DNA of 64,000 nt, from positions 45,271-109,270 of the forward strand of contig NZ_SUTI01000006.1 in the NCBI RefSeq assembly GCF_015062985.1. Direction: 5' to 3'. The DNA is from Methanobrevibacter sp. GTDB lineage: Archaea; Methanobacteriota; Methanobacteria; Methanobacteriales; Methanobacteriaceae. The notes below the pieces were generated by a model that searched no databases, was not told where the DNA came from, and saw only the letters and a program-made list of their open reading frames with translations. The translations under genes were made by a program, and so were the position numbers. This document shows positions 1-6,459 of the stretch, one piece after another (position 1 is the stretch's first letter; each line of letters begins with the position of its first letter).

Positions 1-2
1 AT

Positions 3-662
3 GAAAAGGAATATGACATTAAAAAGCATCCTTCAATCAAAGGTCTTCAGATAATTGAAGGTAAAAGCAATTTCCCAATTAGCTGGCTCAACAAACAGGG
101 ATATTGTGAATACCAGCTATATCTCGAACATGTAAAAGGTATAGAAACCACACCAACACAGGCAATGACCCACGGAAGCGAGATTCACCAGCAGCTTGAA
201 GACATATTCAAACAGGATTCCACACCTGCAACATTTGAGAATGCCCTCAACGAGTCAAAGGAAAAGGCTTCAATGTCAAGGGAAGTTTTTGTAGTTGCCC
301 CCGATTACGGAATCAGGGGATACATCGACGAAATTTGGATGAAGCCTGATGAAATAGTCATAATCGATGACAAGCCTGGAAGGACACCATATGAATCCAC
401 AATGAATCAGGTAAGAGCATATTGCCTTGCCTTCAAAGACATGACCGGAGATGAACGTAAAATCAAAGGAGCATTGAGAGAAAGAGGGACAGAAAATCTA
501 TTCTGGATTGAAATATTCACTGAGGATATTGAAAAGGAAATCAAGTTTACTATAGACAGGATGCACGGCCTCTTCGATGGGACCAAACCTTTCATTGCAA
601 CCAAAAATCCCAACAAATGCAGGTCCTGCAGATTTAAAGATGAATGTGAACATGCGAAATAG
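3..662 (+). CDS. Cas4/RecB-like PD-(D/E)XK nuclease (5' partial)
   Basis: The frame is open from the left edge, so the N-terminus lies outside the window; the first internal ATG (165) would remove conserved residues. The 219 visible residues look like a Cas4-type nuclease, a family that processes DNA ends and usually binds a 4Fe-4S cluster. Visible marks are a Cys in GYCEYQ (visible residue 35), a SEIHQQLE helix, the metal-binding Asp in GYIDE, the core IIDDKPG (D-x-K) and a C-terminal C-x2-C-x5-C. No cas1, cas2 or repeats are nearby, so a free-standing repair nuclease is as likely as a CRISPR role. A second predicted nuclease starts six bases after the stop. Confidence 0.8.
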   Translation, partial: EKEYDIKKHPSIKGLQIIEGKSNFPISWLNKQGYCEYQLYLEHVKGIETTPTQAMTHGSEIHQQLEDIFKQDSTPATFENALNESKEKASMSREVFVVAPDYGIRGYIDEIWMKPDEIVIIDDKPGRTPYESTMNQVRAYCLAFKDMTGDERKIKGALRERGTENLFWIEIFTEDIEKEIKFTIDRMHGLFDGTKPFIATKNPNKCRSCRFKDECEHAK

Positions 663-668
663 ATTTAC

Positions 669-1133
669 ATGAACAGAAAAGCAATTTCAATAATTCTACT
701 AATCATATTTCTGATAACTATTCTATTTACAGTGGCGAACATCTTTCTGGAAGATTCAAGCACACAGGAAAACCAAACGGGAACACTGAAGATAGGCAAC
801 GTCAGTGTGAACTATGAAAATGGCGGAAAGTGCATTGAAGTGATTGACGCCAATACCATCCAAGTATACGGCGTCGGACGGGTTCAGCTGGTTCAGATAG
901 ATGCCCCAGACAGCGAACCTCAAATAAGTGAGGCAAAAAAGTTTGTTGAAGAGAGATGCCTTGGAAAAACAGTTTATCTGAATATAGACGACAAGCAGCC
1001 GAAAGACAAATACGGACGCACAATCGCCATAGTATACACAGACAGTGAAGATATCAATAGGGGACTGCTGGAGAACGGTCTGGCCAACATTTCATATTTC
1101 GAGCCAAGCGAATTTAAAAAAGGAGAAGTATAG
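669..1133 (+). CDS. Thermonuclease (SNase/TNase) family protein
   Basis: This 154-residue protein has an N-terminal hydrophobic segment (about residues 6-27) and then a staphylococcal-nuclease-like OB fold, so it is probably membrane-anchored or exported with the domain outside. Family landmarks are VIDANTI, QLVQIDAPDSE and DKYGRTIA. In Staphylococcus nuclease the second block carries Arg35 and Glu43. Here the Arg position reads Gln and the Glu position reads Asp followed by Ser-Glu, while the third-block Arg is kept, so activity may be altered. It follows the Cas4-like gene by six bases and is probably co-transcribed. Its stop abuts the end of a convergent gene. Confidence 0.78.
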   Translation: MNRKAISIILLIIFLITILFTVANIFLEDSSTQENQTGTLKIGNVSVNYENGGKCIEVIDANTIQVYGVGRVQLVQIDAPDSEPQISEAKKFVEERCLGKTVYLNIDDKQPKDKYGRTIAIVYTDSEDINRGLLENGLANISYFEPSEFKKGEV

Positions 1134-1772
1134 CTAAACAGCCCTGTTCAAACCCAAATAGATTTTGTTTTTCTTATATACTTTTTCTAAAATCTCATTC
1201 CATTCATCAACAGTGATATGTCCCTTGTTCGGAATCATATTGTCGAGGGACGATTCATTCAGGTTCAATATGTCCGCAAGAACAAAGGACAACGCCCTGC
1301 CTGTCAGAGGCAAATCATAAGGGTCATAGCCTGTTACGGTCAAAACCCAAATGTTATCCCTTGAAGAGCTGTCATATTCCCTTTTGAGCGAATCGAACCA
1401 GGATGCTATGACATTGCCTTCACATCCTATGCCGCAGCCTATTGAAATGTAATAATCTTCGGCAGAAAAATCAATGGAATCAATAGCTTTTCTTATTTTG
1501 GAGTTTAATTCATCAGAACCTATTTCCAAATCAAACTCATTATTTGTTATAAAATCAGAAACATAATTTTCAAGTTCTTTCTTGTTCTTGAAGTAGCCTA
1601 TCGGCTCCAATCTGTCGGGATCCCTGTCGCAGAGATCATATATCAAGTCCTCATCAACGTCAACAATCTCATATCCGTCTAGCTTATGGGACTTATACTC
1701 CTTGAAATCTATGCAATAGTTTTCCAAATCCTCTTTATTCAGGTACCAGAGTACCTGGACTTTTCTAATCAT
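1134..1772 (-). CDS. Hypothetical protein, 212 aa
   Basis: I do not recognise a family. The protein is acidic and soluble, with no signal peptide or membrane segment. A Gly/Cys-containing stretch (YYISIGCGIGCEGN, about residues 107-120) and a following WFDSLKREYDSSS stretch are the most distinctive parts. The C-terminal third (NLNESSLDNMIPNKGHITVDEWNEIL) looks helical. The ATG at 1772 begins a hydrophobic strand, MIRKVQVLWYL. It lies 30 bases downstream of the RDD gene on the same strand and could share a transcript with hypE and RDD. Its end touches the end of the convergent thermonuclease gene with no spacer. Confidence 0.55.
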   Translation of the reverse strand: MIRKVQVLWYLNKEDLENYCIDFKEYKSHKLDGYEIVDVDEDLIYDLCDRDPDRLEPIGYFKNKKELENYVSDFITNNEFDLEIGSDELNSKIRKAIDSIDFSAEDYYISIGCGIGCEGNVIASWFDSLKREYDSSSRDNIWVLTVTGYDPYDLPLTGRALSFVLADILNLNESSLDNMIPNKGHITVDEWNEILEKVYKKNKIYLGLNRAV

Positions 1773-1802
1773 TCAAATCTAAATATATTGGTATTGATGA
1801 GC

Positions 1803-2201
1803 TTATCTTAGCTCATCGATGACAACTGTTTTTGTAACAGTGTTCAGTAACCTGTCGGTCTTCAATATTTTGCCTATAGCCCAATCAAAAATGATAGGGA
1901 ACCAATAGATTTTGGTTATATTACGTACAAGAGCCTGAGGCATTGAAATTCTGGCCCCGTTTTTAGATCTTACCTGCAAATACATAATGGATTTGCCGAC
2001 AGTGGCTCCATATGTTTTTTCACAGTATACGAAATATACGAATATCAAAATCGGAACGATGTAAATAAGTACCTGGTATAATGAATAAGCATGACCTGCC
2101 ACTGCAAAGTTCAATAAAAAAGACACAATCCACATGAATGCTGAAAGGACAAAGAAATCCATAAGATATGCGATAACCCTTCTTGTAAATACACTTACCA
2201 T
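1803..2201 (-). CDS. RDD family membrane protein
   Basis: This 132-residue protein has the RDD-family layout. The N-terminus (MVSVFTRRVIAYLMDFF) carries the Arg-Asp signature, with the Asp at about residue 15. Two further hydrophobic helices follow (about 16-35 and 42-60), and a KTYGATVGKSIMYLQVRSKNG segment leads to a C-terminal amphipathic part. RDD proteins are small integral membrane proteins; some relatives have been linked to ion or proton exchange, but most have no known role. The gene starts nine bases after hypE and is probably co-transcribed. The family call is firm; the function is not known. Confidence 0.78.
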   Translation of the reverse strand: MVSVFTRRVIAYLMDFFVLSAFMWIVSFLLNFAVAGHAYSLYQVLIYIVPILIFVYFVYCEKTYGATVGKSIMYLQVRSKNGARISMPQALVRNITKIYWFPIIFDWAIGKILKTDRLLNTVTKTVVIDELR

Positions 2202-2210
2202 CTTATCACC

Positions 2211-3230
2211 TTAACAAACTCTAGGAACAGGATCAGCTATAGGTGCTTCCAAAATTCTTTCACCGCCGATAGGAGTTTTTACTATGACATAATCACCCTC
2301 GACGACTTCACCTACAATAGCTGCATTTTCACCATATTTTTCATTTTTAATAGCTTCTAAAACCTCATCAGCCTTATCAGCCTTAACTCCCATTACAACC
2401 TTGCCTTCATTGGCCACTTCAAAAGGATCGATTCCCAACATCTCGGATACCGCATGGACCTCATCCCTGATTGGAATGGCTTCCTGTTCAAGCACGACGC
2501 CCACGCCCGCTTTTGATGCCATCTCATTAATGGCATTTGCAAATCCTCCACGGGTAGGGTCCTTCATGGCTGTAACTCCACCAATTTCTAAAGCTTTGCT
2601 GATAATGTTCCACATCGGAGCTACATCAGATTTCAAATCAGTTTCAAAGCCAAATCCTTCTCTAAAAGACATGAGACTCATTCCATGGTCGCCTAAGCTT
2701 CCGGTGACAATAATCTTGTCGCCGACTTCGAGGGTTGAATCACGGATGACCTCACCCTTTTTAGCCAATCCGATACCGGTTGTAACCATGACTATGCCGT
2801 CAAGCTTATCCTGAGGCATTACTTTGGTGTCGCCTGTGATTACGGCAACGTCCACTTCTTCACAAGTCTCGTTTAAAGATTTCATTATTTTGTCTAAATC
2901 ATCAATTGGAAATCCTTCCTGCATGATAATTGCATTTGAAATAGCCAAAGGACGTGCTCCCATTACGGAAACATCGTTGATTGTTCCGGCAGCTGAAATC
3001 CTTCCTATATCCCCTCCAGGGAAAAACAATGGATCAATAGTATGACCGTCAGTTGTCATGACTATTTCATAATCTCCAATCGGTATAGACGCCCCATCAT
3101 CAAGAGCATCTAAACTAATACCACCATTAACGCTTTTTTTAGTGATATTATCCAATATTGTGCTGGAAATAAGGTTAGCCATCACTTCCCCGCCAGCACC
3201 ATGATTCATACTAATTTTATCTTCTGACAT
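2211..3230 (-). CDS. hypE: Hydrogenase maturation protein HypE
   Basis: HypE carries a carbamoyl group from HypF on its C-terminal Cys, dehydrates it with ATP and passes the resulting cyanide to the iron of [NiFe] hydrogenases. The 339 residues match the family length. The sequence opens with MNHGAGGEVM, has the PurM/AIR-synthase-like ATP-binding fold with DDGASIPIGDYEIVMTTDGH near residues 45-64, a VTGDTKVM block and a KDPTRGGFANAINEMA block, and ends in VPRVC with the required terminal Cys intact. It heads a likely transcript with the RDD gene nine bases downstream. Archaeal hydrogenases of methanogens are the expected clients; none are encoded in this window. Confidence 0.96.
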   Translation of the reverse strand: MSEDKISMNHGAGGEVMANLISSTILDNITKKSVNGGISLDALDDGASIPIGDYEIVMTTDGHTIDPLFFPGGDIGRISAAGTINDVSVMGARPLAISNAIIMQEGFPIDDLDKIMKSLNETCEEVDVAVITGDTKVMPQDKLDGIVMVTTGIGLAKKGEVIRDSTLEVGDKIIVTGSLGDHGMSLMSFREGFGFETDLKSDVAPMWNIISKALEIGGVTAMKDPTRGGFANAINEMASKAGVGVVLEQEAIPIRDEVHAVSEMLGIDPFEVANEGKVVMGVKADKADEVLEAIKNEKYGENAAIVGEVVEGDYVIVKTPIGGERILEAPIADPVPRVC

Positions 3231-3341
3231 TTTATCTCCTAATTATCATATGCTATGGATAAAATTATGTTAAAACAAGTATTTAATAATAATGAATAAT
3301 GTATAAAAATAGTAAAAAAAAGAGAATTTAAAGAAAAATCT

Positions 3342-3485
3342 TTAAATTAAAATTCCGTTGATAACACCGTCTTGACCAGGTCTTGATGTTACTTTAGCAT
3401 TACCTTCAGGAGTTTCTACAATAGCACCTTTGGTAATGATGTTCCTTCTTACGTAGTTAGTTGATTTTCCTTGAGAAATTGCCAT
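3342..3485 (-). CDS. rps8e: 30S ribosomal protein S8e, internally deleted (47 aa)
   Basis: The first nine residues (MAISQGKST) are the conserved S8e start, and residues 10-47 (from NYVRRNIITKGAIVE to a GVINGILI end) are the conserved S8e C-terminus. Archaeal S8e is normally about 125 residues, so roughly 80 internal residues are missing, and the two ends are joined in frame. A good ribosome binding site (AGGTGA, seven bases before the ATG at 3485) is present and no stop interrupts the frame. S8e is a universal archaeal small-subunit protein, so this is a real internal deletion with another copy elsewhere, a strain-level loss, or an assembly error. It lies between hypE and the acidic-protein genes. 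Confidence 0.85.
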   Translation of the reverse strand: MAISQGKSTNYVRRNIITKGAIVETPEGNAKVTSRPGQDGVINGILI

Positions 3486-3532
3486 TATTTCACCTAAATA
3501 AATATAATAAATAATTAATAATCGCTGTCAAT

Positions 3533-3602
3533 AAGGCTCTTTTCAATTAAACTATTTGCAAGATTAATAATAGCCTAATTCTTGAGAGCAAAAAAGAGTC
3601 TT
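3533..3602. repeat. Inverted repeat in the leader region before rps8e
   Basis: AAGGCTCTTTT (3533-3543) and AAAAGAGTCTT (3592-3602) form an inverted repeat with one mismatch that could pair as G-U, separated by 48 bases. It lies between the end of the minus-strand 79-residue gene and the start of the truncated S8e gene, so it could be a terminator, a leader structure or both. No function is shown by the sequence. Confidence 0.3.
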
Positions 3603-3677
3603 AAAGAATAATGATAATAAAATATTAATTTATCATTATATATAAATGTTTTATTTTTCAAGAGAAAAATCAAGTTT

Positions 3678-3917
3678 TTACTTTTTGTTTTTCAAAATAA
3701 ATTCATCAACCAGCCTGTCAAAATCATCTTCGGTGATATTTTCATCGGAAGCCGCATCCAGTATTTTCTGTATTTCCTCCTGTGAAACGTCATCACCTAA
3801 AAAATCCTGCAGCAGTTCCCTCAAATCCTCATCGTCAATGTATGCCTGACCATCTGAAACATTGAACTCGCAATTGCCTTCATCGTCTAAAGTATAATAG
3901 GGAATATTCTTTTCCAT
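3678..3917 (-). CDS. Small acidic hypothetical protein, 79 aa
   Basis: No family is recognised. The protein is strongly acidic (runs such as DDEDLRELLQDF and DENITEDDFDRLVDEF) and ends in a short basic tail (KNKK). The middle reads as helices with a heptad-like pattern. The ATG at 3917 sits seven bases after the stop of the zinc-ribbon gene, so the two are almost certainly translated from one transcript. The pairing suggests an accessory partner of the zinc-ribbon protein, but that is inference from spacing only. Confidence 0.6.
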   Translation of the reverse strand: MEKNIPYYTLDDEGNCEFNVSDGQAYIDDEDLRELLQDFLGDDVSQEEIQKILDAASDENITEDDFDRLVDEFILKNKK

Positions 3918-3924
3918 TCAAACA

Positions 3925-4335
3925 CTACTCCTTTGGAAATTCATAATATGTGATAGCATACGGATCATCCTCATAATGCCATTCGCAGGCCATGTCCGCA
4001 CCCATGTCCATGTTGTCCTCAAGTTGAACCACAATATTGATGTCCTGGGCCAAATTTTCAGCATCAATGCCCAATTCATTCAAATCGATTACAAGCTCAT
4101 CCCCATCGCTGCTTTCGGAAACGACAATGACTATTTCATCACCGGGAAGGTTCCCATCCAATACGACATCGGCGAGTCCGCCATCATCCAATTCGATTGA
4201 ATTGTCTTTTCTATTGCTTATAAGCAGATAGTTCTTAGCAAACAACTCTTCAATGTCCAATTCGCATGCAGGACAGATGAAGCTGCCTTTCGACAGTTCA
4301 CAACCGCAAGATGGACAGAAATTAATTTTCACCAT
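3925..4335 (-). CDS. Zinc-ribbon protein, 136 aa
   Basis: The N-terminus carries a two-Cys-pair zinc ribbon: CPSC (residues 7-10) then CPAC (about 21-24), typical of rubredoxin-like metal knuckles. After it comes an acidic beta-rich region (LPGDEIVIVVSESSDGDELVIDL) and a C-terminal stretch with Cys, His and many acidic residues. No catalytic motif is visible. Zinc ribbons of this kind usually bind nucleic acid or proteins. The start at 4335 has no strong Shine-Dalgarno site. The 79-residue acidic gene follows seven bases downstream. Function is unknown. Confidence 0.62.
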   Translation of the reverse strand: MVKINFCPSCGCELSKGSFICPACELDIEELFAKNYLLISNRKDNSIELDDGGLADVVLDGNLPGDEIVIVVSESSDGDELVIDLNELGIDAENLAQDINIVVQLEDNMDMGADMACEWHYEDDPYAITYYEFPKE

Positions 4336-4405
4336 TTTATAAAAACCCCAACAATTGGTATTAATTATTATTTAATAAGTTATATTTAAAATTTAAAGAT
4401 AGCAA

Positions 4406-4750
4406 CTAATAGTTGCTATCGATTGAAAAGCTGATTTCCGGAATTTCAAAATCGTTCCTGCACCTGACGGAAAATACCTTCAGGTCCTCAATGAACATGG
4501 ACAAATCAAGGAAGGACCTGTCGCAGCCTATGAATATTTTCACATTCGGATTTTCCAGAATCTCCTTCGGAATACTGAAGACCTCAGATGCGCCGTCAAC
4601 ATATATGGAATTCGGGAAGTTGTTCCTGTCAAGGCCTAAAAACACCCCATCATGAATGCTGTAATCGGCAGACATTCCGTTTTCATTTTCAACTTTTCCT
4701 GCAAACGTATCATTTGCTTCATCATAACTTGAAATCAGTCTTTTTTTCAT
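4406..4750 (-). CDS. Hypothetical protein, 114 aa
   Basis: No confident family. The opening (MKKRLISSYDEANDTFAGKV) and the following beta-rich segment (DYSIHDGVFLGLDRNNFPNSIYVDG) vaguely recall small DUF2283-like proteins, but I would not assign it. There is no signal peptide or membrane helix. The ATG at 4750 is preceded on its strand by GAGGTTGATATT, an acceptable ribosome binding site. The gene stands alone, with its own AT-rich promoter region upstream (4751-4949) shared divergently with polB2. Confidence 0.55.
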   Translation of the reverse strand: MKKRLISSYDEANDTFAGKVENENGMSADYSIHDGVFLGLDRNNFPNSIYVDGASEVFSIPKEILENPNVKIFIGCDRSFLDLSMFIEDLKVFSVRCRNDFEIPEISFSIDSNY

Positions 4751-4949
4751 AATATCAACCTCACAGGTATTATATGTTCCATAATTAATATTGAATTGCC
4801 AAGAGCATTTGAAAAGTAATTTAAAAACATATCAACATAAATAAAGCAATTTGAAAGCAATTTGATTGACATGATATTGAAAAATCGATTCGATAAAATA
4901 TTATAACCATGAAAACAAAATATTCATAACCAAAGTTTAGGTGTAAAAA

Positions 4950-5633
4950 TTGACTGAAGAAACAGCCGAACAACTTGCCCTCGAAGCAGAAATCAAAAGT
5001 CAGGCACAGAAATTCCTGAAGTATCTCAATTCAACCCTTCCGGAAAGCATGGAACTGGAGTACGAAGGGTTCTACAGAAGAGGATTTTTCGTAAGCAAAA
5101 AGAGATACGCCGTTATCGAAGACGGGGAAATCATAGCCAAAGGACTGGAACTTGTCAGAAGAGACTGGGCACCTATAGTCAAAAAGACACAGGAAGCTGT
5201 CCTGATGGCCATTTTAAGAGAAGGGGATTCCGATAAGGCAATTGAAGAGGTTAAAAAGGTTTTGAAAAGAATCAAAAAGGGCGATGTTGAAAGAAAGGAG
5301 CTCATCATACACACCCAAATCACCAAGCCCCTCAACCAGTACAAGCAGGTCGGACCTCATGTGGTAGCTGCAAGGAGAATTGAGGAACATGGCATTAAAG
5401 TGACACGTGGAACCATCATCCAGTATATAATTGTTAAAGGAAAAGGATCTATCAGTCAAAGAGCCGTACCTTATGAGTATAGTGAAGGATATGTATATGA
5501 CAAGGACTATTACATAAATAATCAGCTGATTCCTGCCATCGAAAGGATAATGTATTCCTTCGGATACACAAAAAAGGACCTTGAGGACATGGCGCGCGGT
5601 GAAGTCCAACAGAGTCTGGATGCCTTTTTCTAA
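4950..5633 (+). CDS. polB2: DNA polymerase family B, small subunit (split PolB2)
   Basis: In Methanobacteriales the replicative-type family B polymerase is encoded in two pieces, and this 227-residue protein matches the C-terminal piece (thumb and end of palm), equivalent to Methanothermobacter MTH208. Recognisable PolB features are FYRRGFFVSKKRYAVI (the KKRY motif, about residues 44-52) and a long conserved tail with KPLNQYKQVGPHVVAARR and IQYIIVKGKG. The catalytic Asp motifs belong to the large subunit, which is not in this window. The start is a TTG at 4950 behind AGGTG (4939-4943); no better start exists. The HAD phosphatase gene follows 38 bases later. Confidence 0.93.
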   Translation: MTEETAEQLALEAEIKSQAQKFLKYLNSTLPESMELEYEGFYRRGFFVSKKRYAVIEDGEIIAKGLELVRRDWAPIVKKTQEAVLMAILREGDSDKAIEEVKKVLKRIKKGDVERKELIIHTQITKPLNQYKQVGPHVVAARRIEEHGIKVTRGTIIQYIIVKGKGSISQRAVPYEYSEGYVYDKDYYINNQLIPAIERIMYSFGYTKKDLEDMARGEVQQSLDAFF

Positions 5634-5671
5634 AAAAATTTAAATAATCTTAAAGTAATAATAAAGAGTAT

Positions 5672-6367
5672 ATGATACAGAATGATGATGACCGTGTTGT
5701 CTTCTTCGATATAGACGGCACACTACTCGATACTTCAGATTTTGCTGAAACAGCAAGAAAAGCAGCTATTGGATTGATGGTAGATAATGGTCTTCCGCTT
5801 GATAAAGACGAAGCATATGGTGTTTTAAAAACAATTATCCGTGAGAAAGGATCAAATTACGGCAAACACTTCAATGTCCTGACCCAGGTTGTTTTAGGTC
5901 ATGAGGATCCTATGCTTGTAGCACTTGGAATGATTACTTACCACAACGTTAAGATGGCGCTTTTAAGACCATACGCCGAAACAATTGACACTCTAATTTA
6001 CCTAAAGAGTCAAGGATATCGTTTAGCAGTCATATCCAATGGAATCACTATCAAGCAATGGGAAAAATTAGTAAGACTTAATGTGCATTCCTTTTTCGAT
6101 GAAGTAATCACATCAGAAGAGGTCGGTAAGGAAAAACCAGATAAGCTAATCTTTGATGTTGCACTCAGAAAAATGAAGGGAAACCCTGAAAGATCCGTGA
6201 TGATTGGAAATAAATTCAAGGCGGATGCATTGGGTGCAGTGAATGCAGGATTAAGAGCCATCCTTGTCAATTCAGACGTTACCGAAGAGGACAGGGAATA
6301 CATTAAAAAAGAGCAACTGGACATTACAGTCATTGATGACATTGGTGATGTTAATTTAATATTGTAA
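5672..6367 (+). CDS. HAD-superfamily hydrolase, subfamily IA
   Basis: All four HAD motifs are visible: FFDIDGTLLDT (residues 9-19, nucleophile Asp), VISNG (about 113-117), a Lys in GKEKPDKLIF (about 150) and MIGNKFKAD (about 172-180). The helical cap between motifs I and II fits the phosphoglycolate-phosphatase-like IA group. Such enzymes hydrolyse small phosphate esters in the cytosol; the substrate cannot be read from the sequence. A relative follows polB2 in Methanothermobacter too (from memory), so the linkage is probably ancestral. The start at 5672 lacks an obvious Shine-Dalgarno site. Confidence 0.88.
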   Translation: MIQNDDDRVVFFDIDGTLLDTSDFAETARKAAIGLMVDNGLPLDKDEAYGVLKTIIREKGSNYGKHFNVLTQVVLGHEDPMLVALGMITYHNVKMALLRPYAETIDTLIYLKSQGYRLAVISNGITIKQWEKLVRLNVHSFFDEVITSEEVGKEKPDKLIFDVALRKMKGNPERSVMIGNKFKADALGAVNAGLRAILVNSDVTEEDREYIKKEQLDITVIDDIGDVNLIL

Positions 6368-6438
6368 AATCACCAAAACTTCTTATTTTTTTAAAAGTCC
6401 GGCTTTAATTAAACAACAATATAAAAAAATAAAAAAAG

Positions 6439-6459
6439 ATAGAGAACAGAATTCTCTAT
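6439..6459 (-). terminator. Hairpin terminator of the first adhesin-like gene
   Basis: ATAGAGAA (6439-6446) and TTCTCTAT (6452-6459) form a perfect eight-base stem with a five-base loop. On the minus strand it is followed by a long T-rich run. The adhesin stop codon (6456-6458) lies inside the stem. Confidence 0.75.

Noticed and set aside
2401..2814. Plus-strand 137-codon frame opposite hypE
   Set aside because: It lies wholly within hypE, which has full family conservation; the opposite-strand product is Ser/Pro-rich noise.
5214..5609. Minus-strand 131-codon frame inside polB2
   Set aside because: It is the antisense of a clear polymerase gene, has no ribosome binding site and is Cys/Ile-rich without family resemblance.
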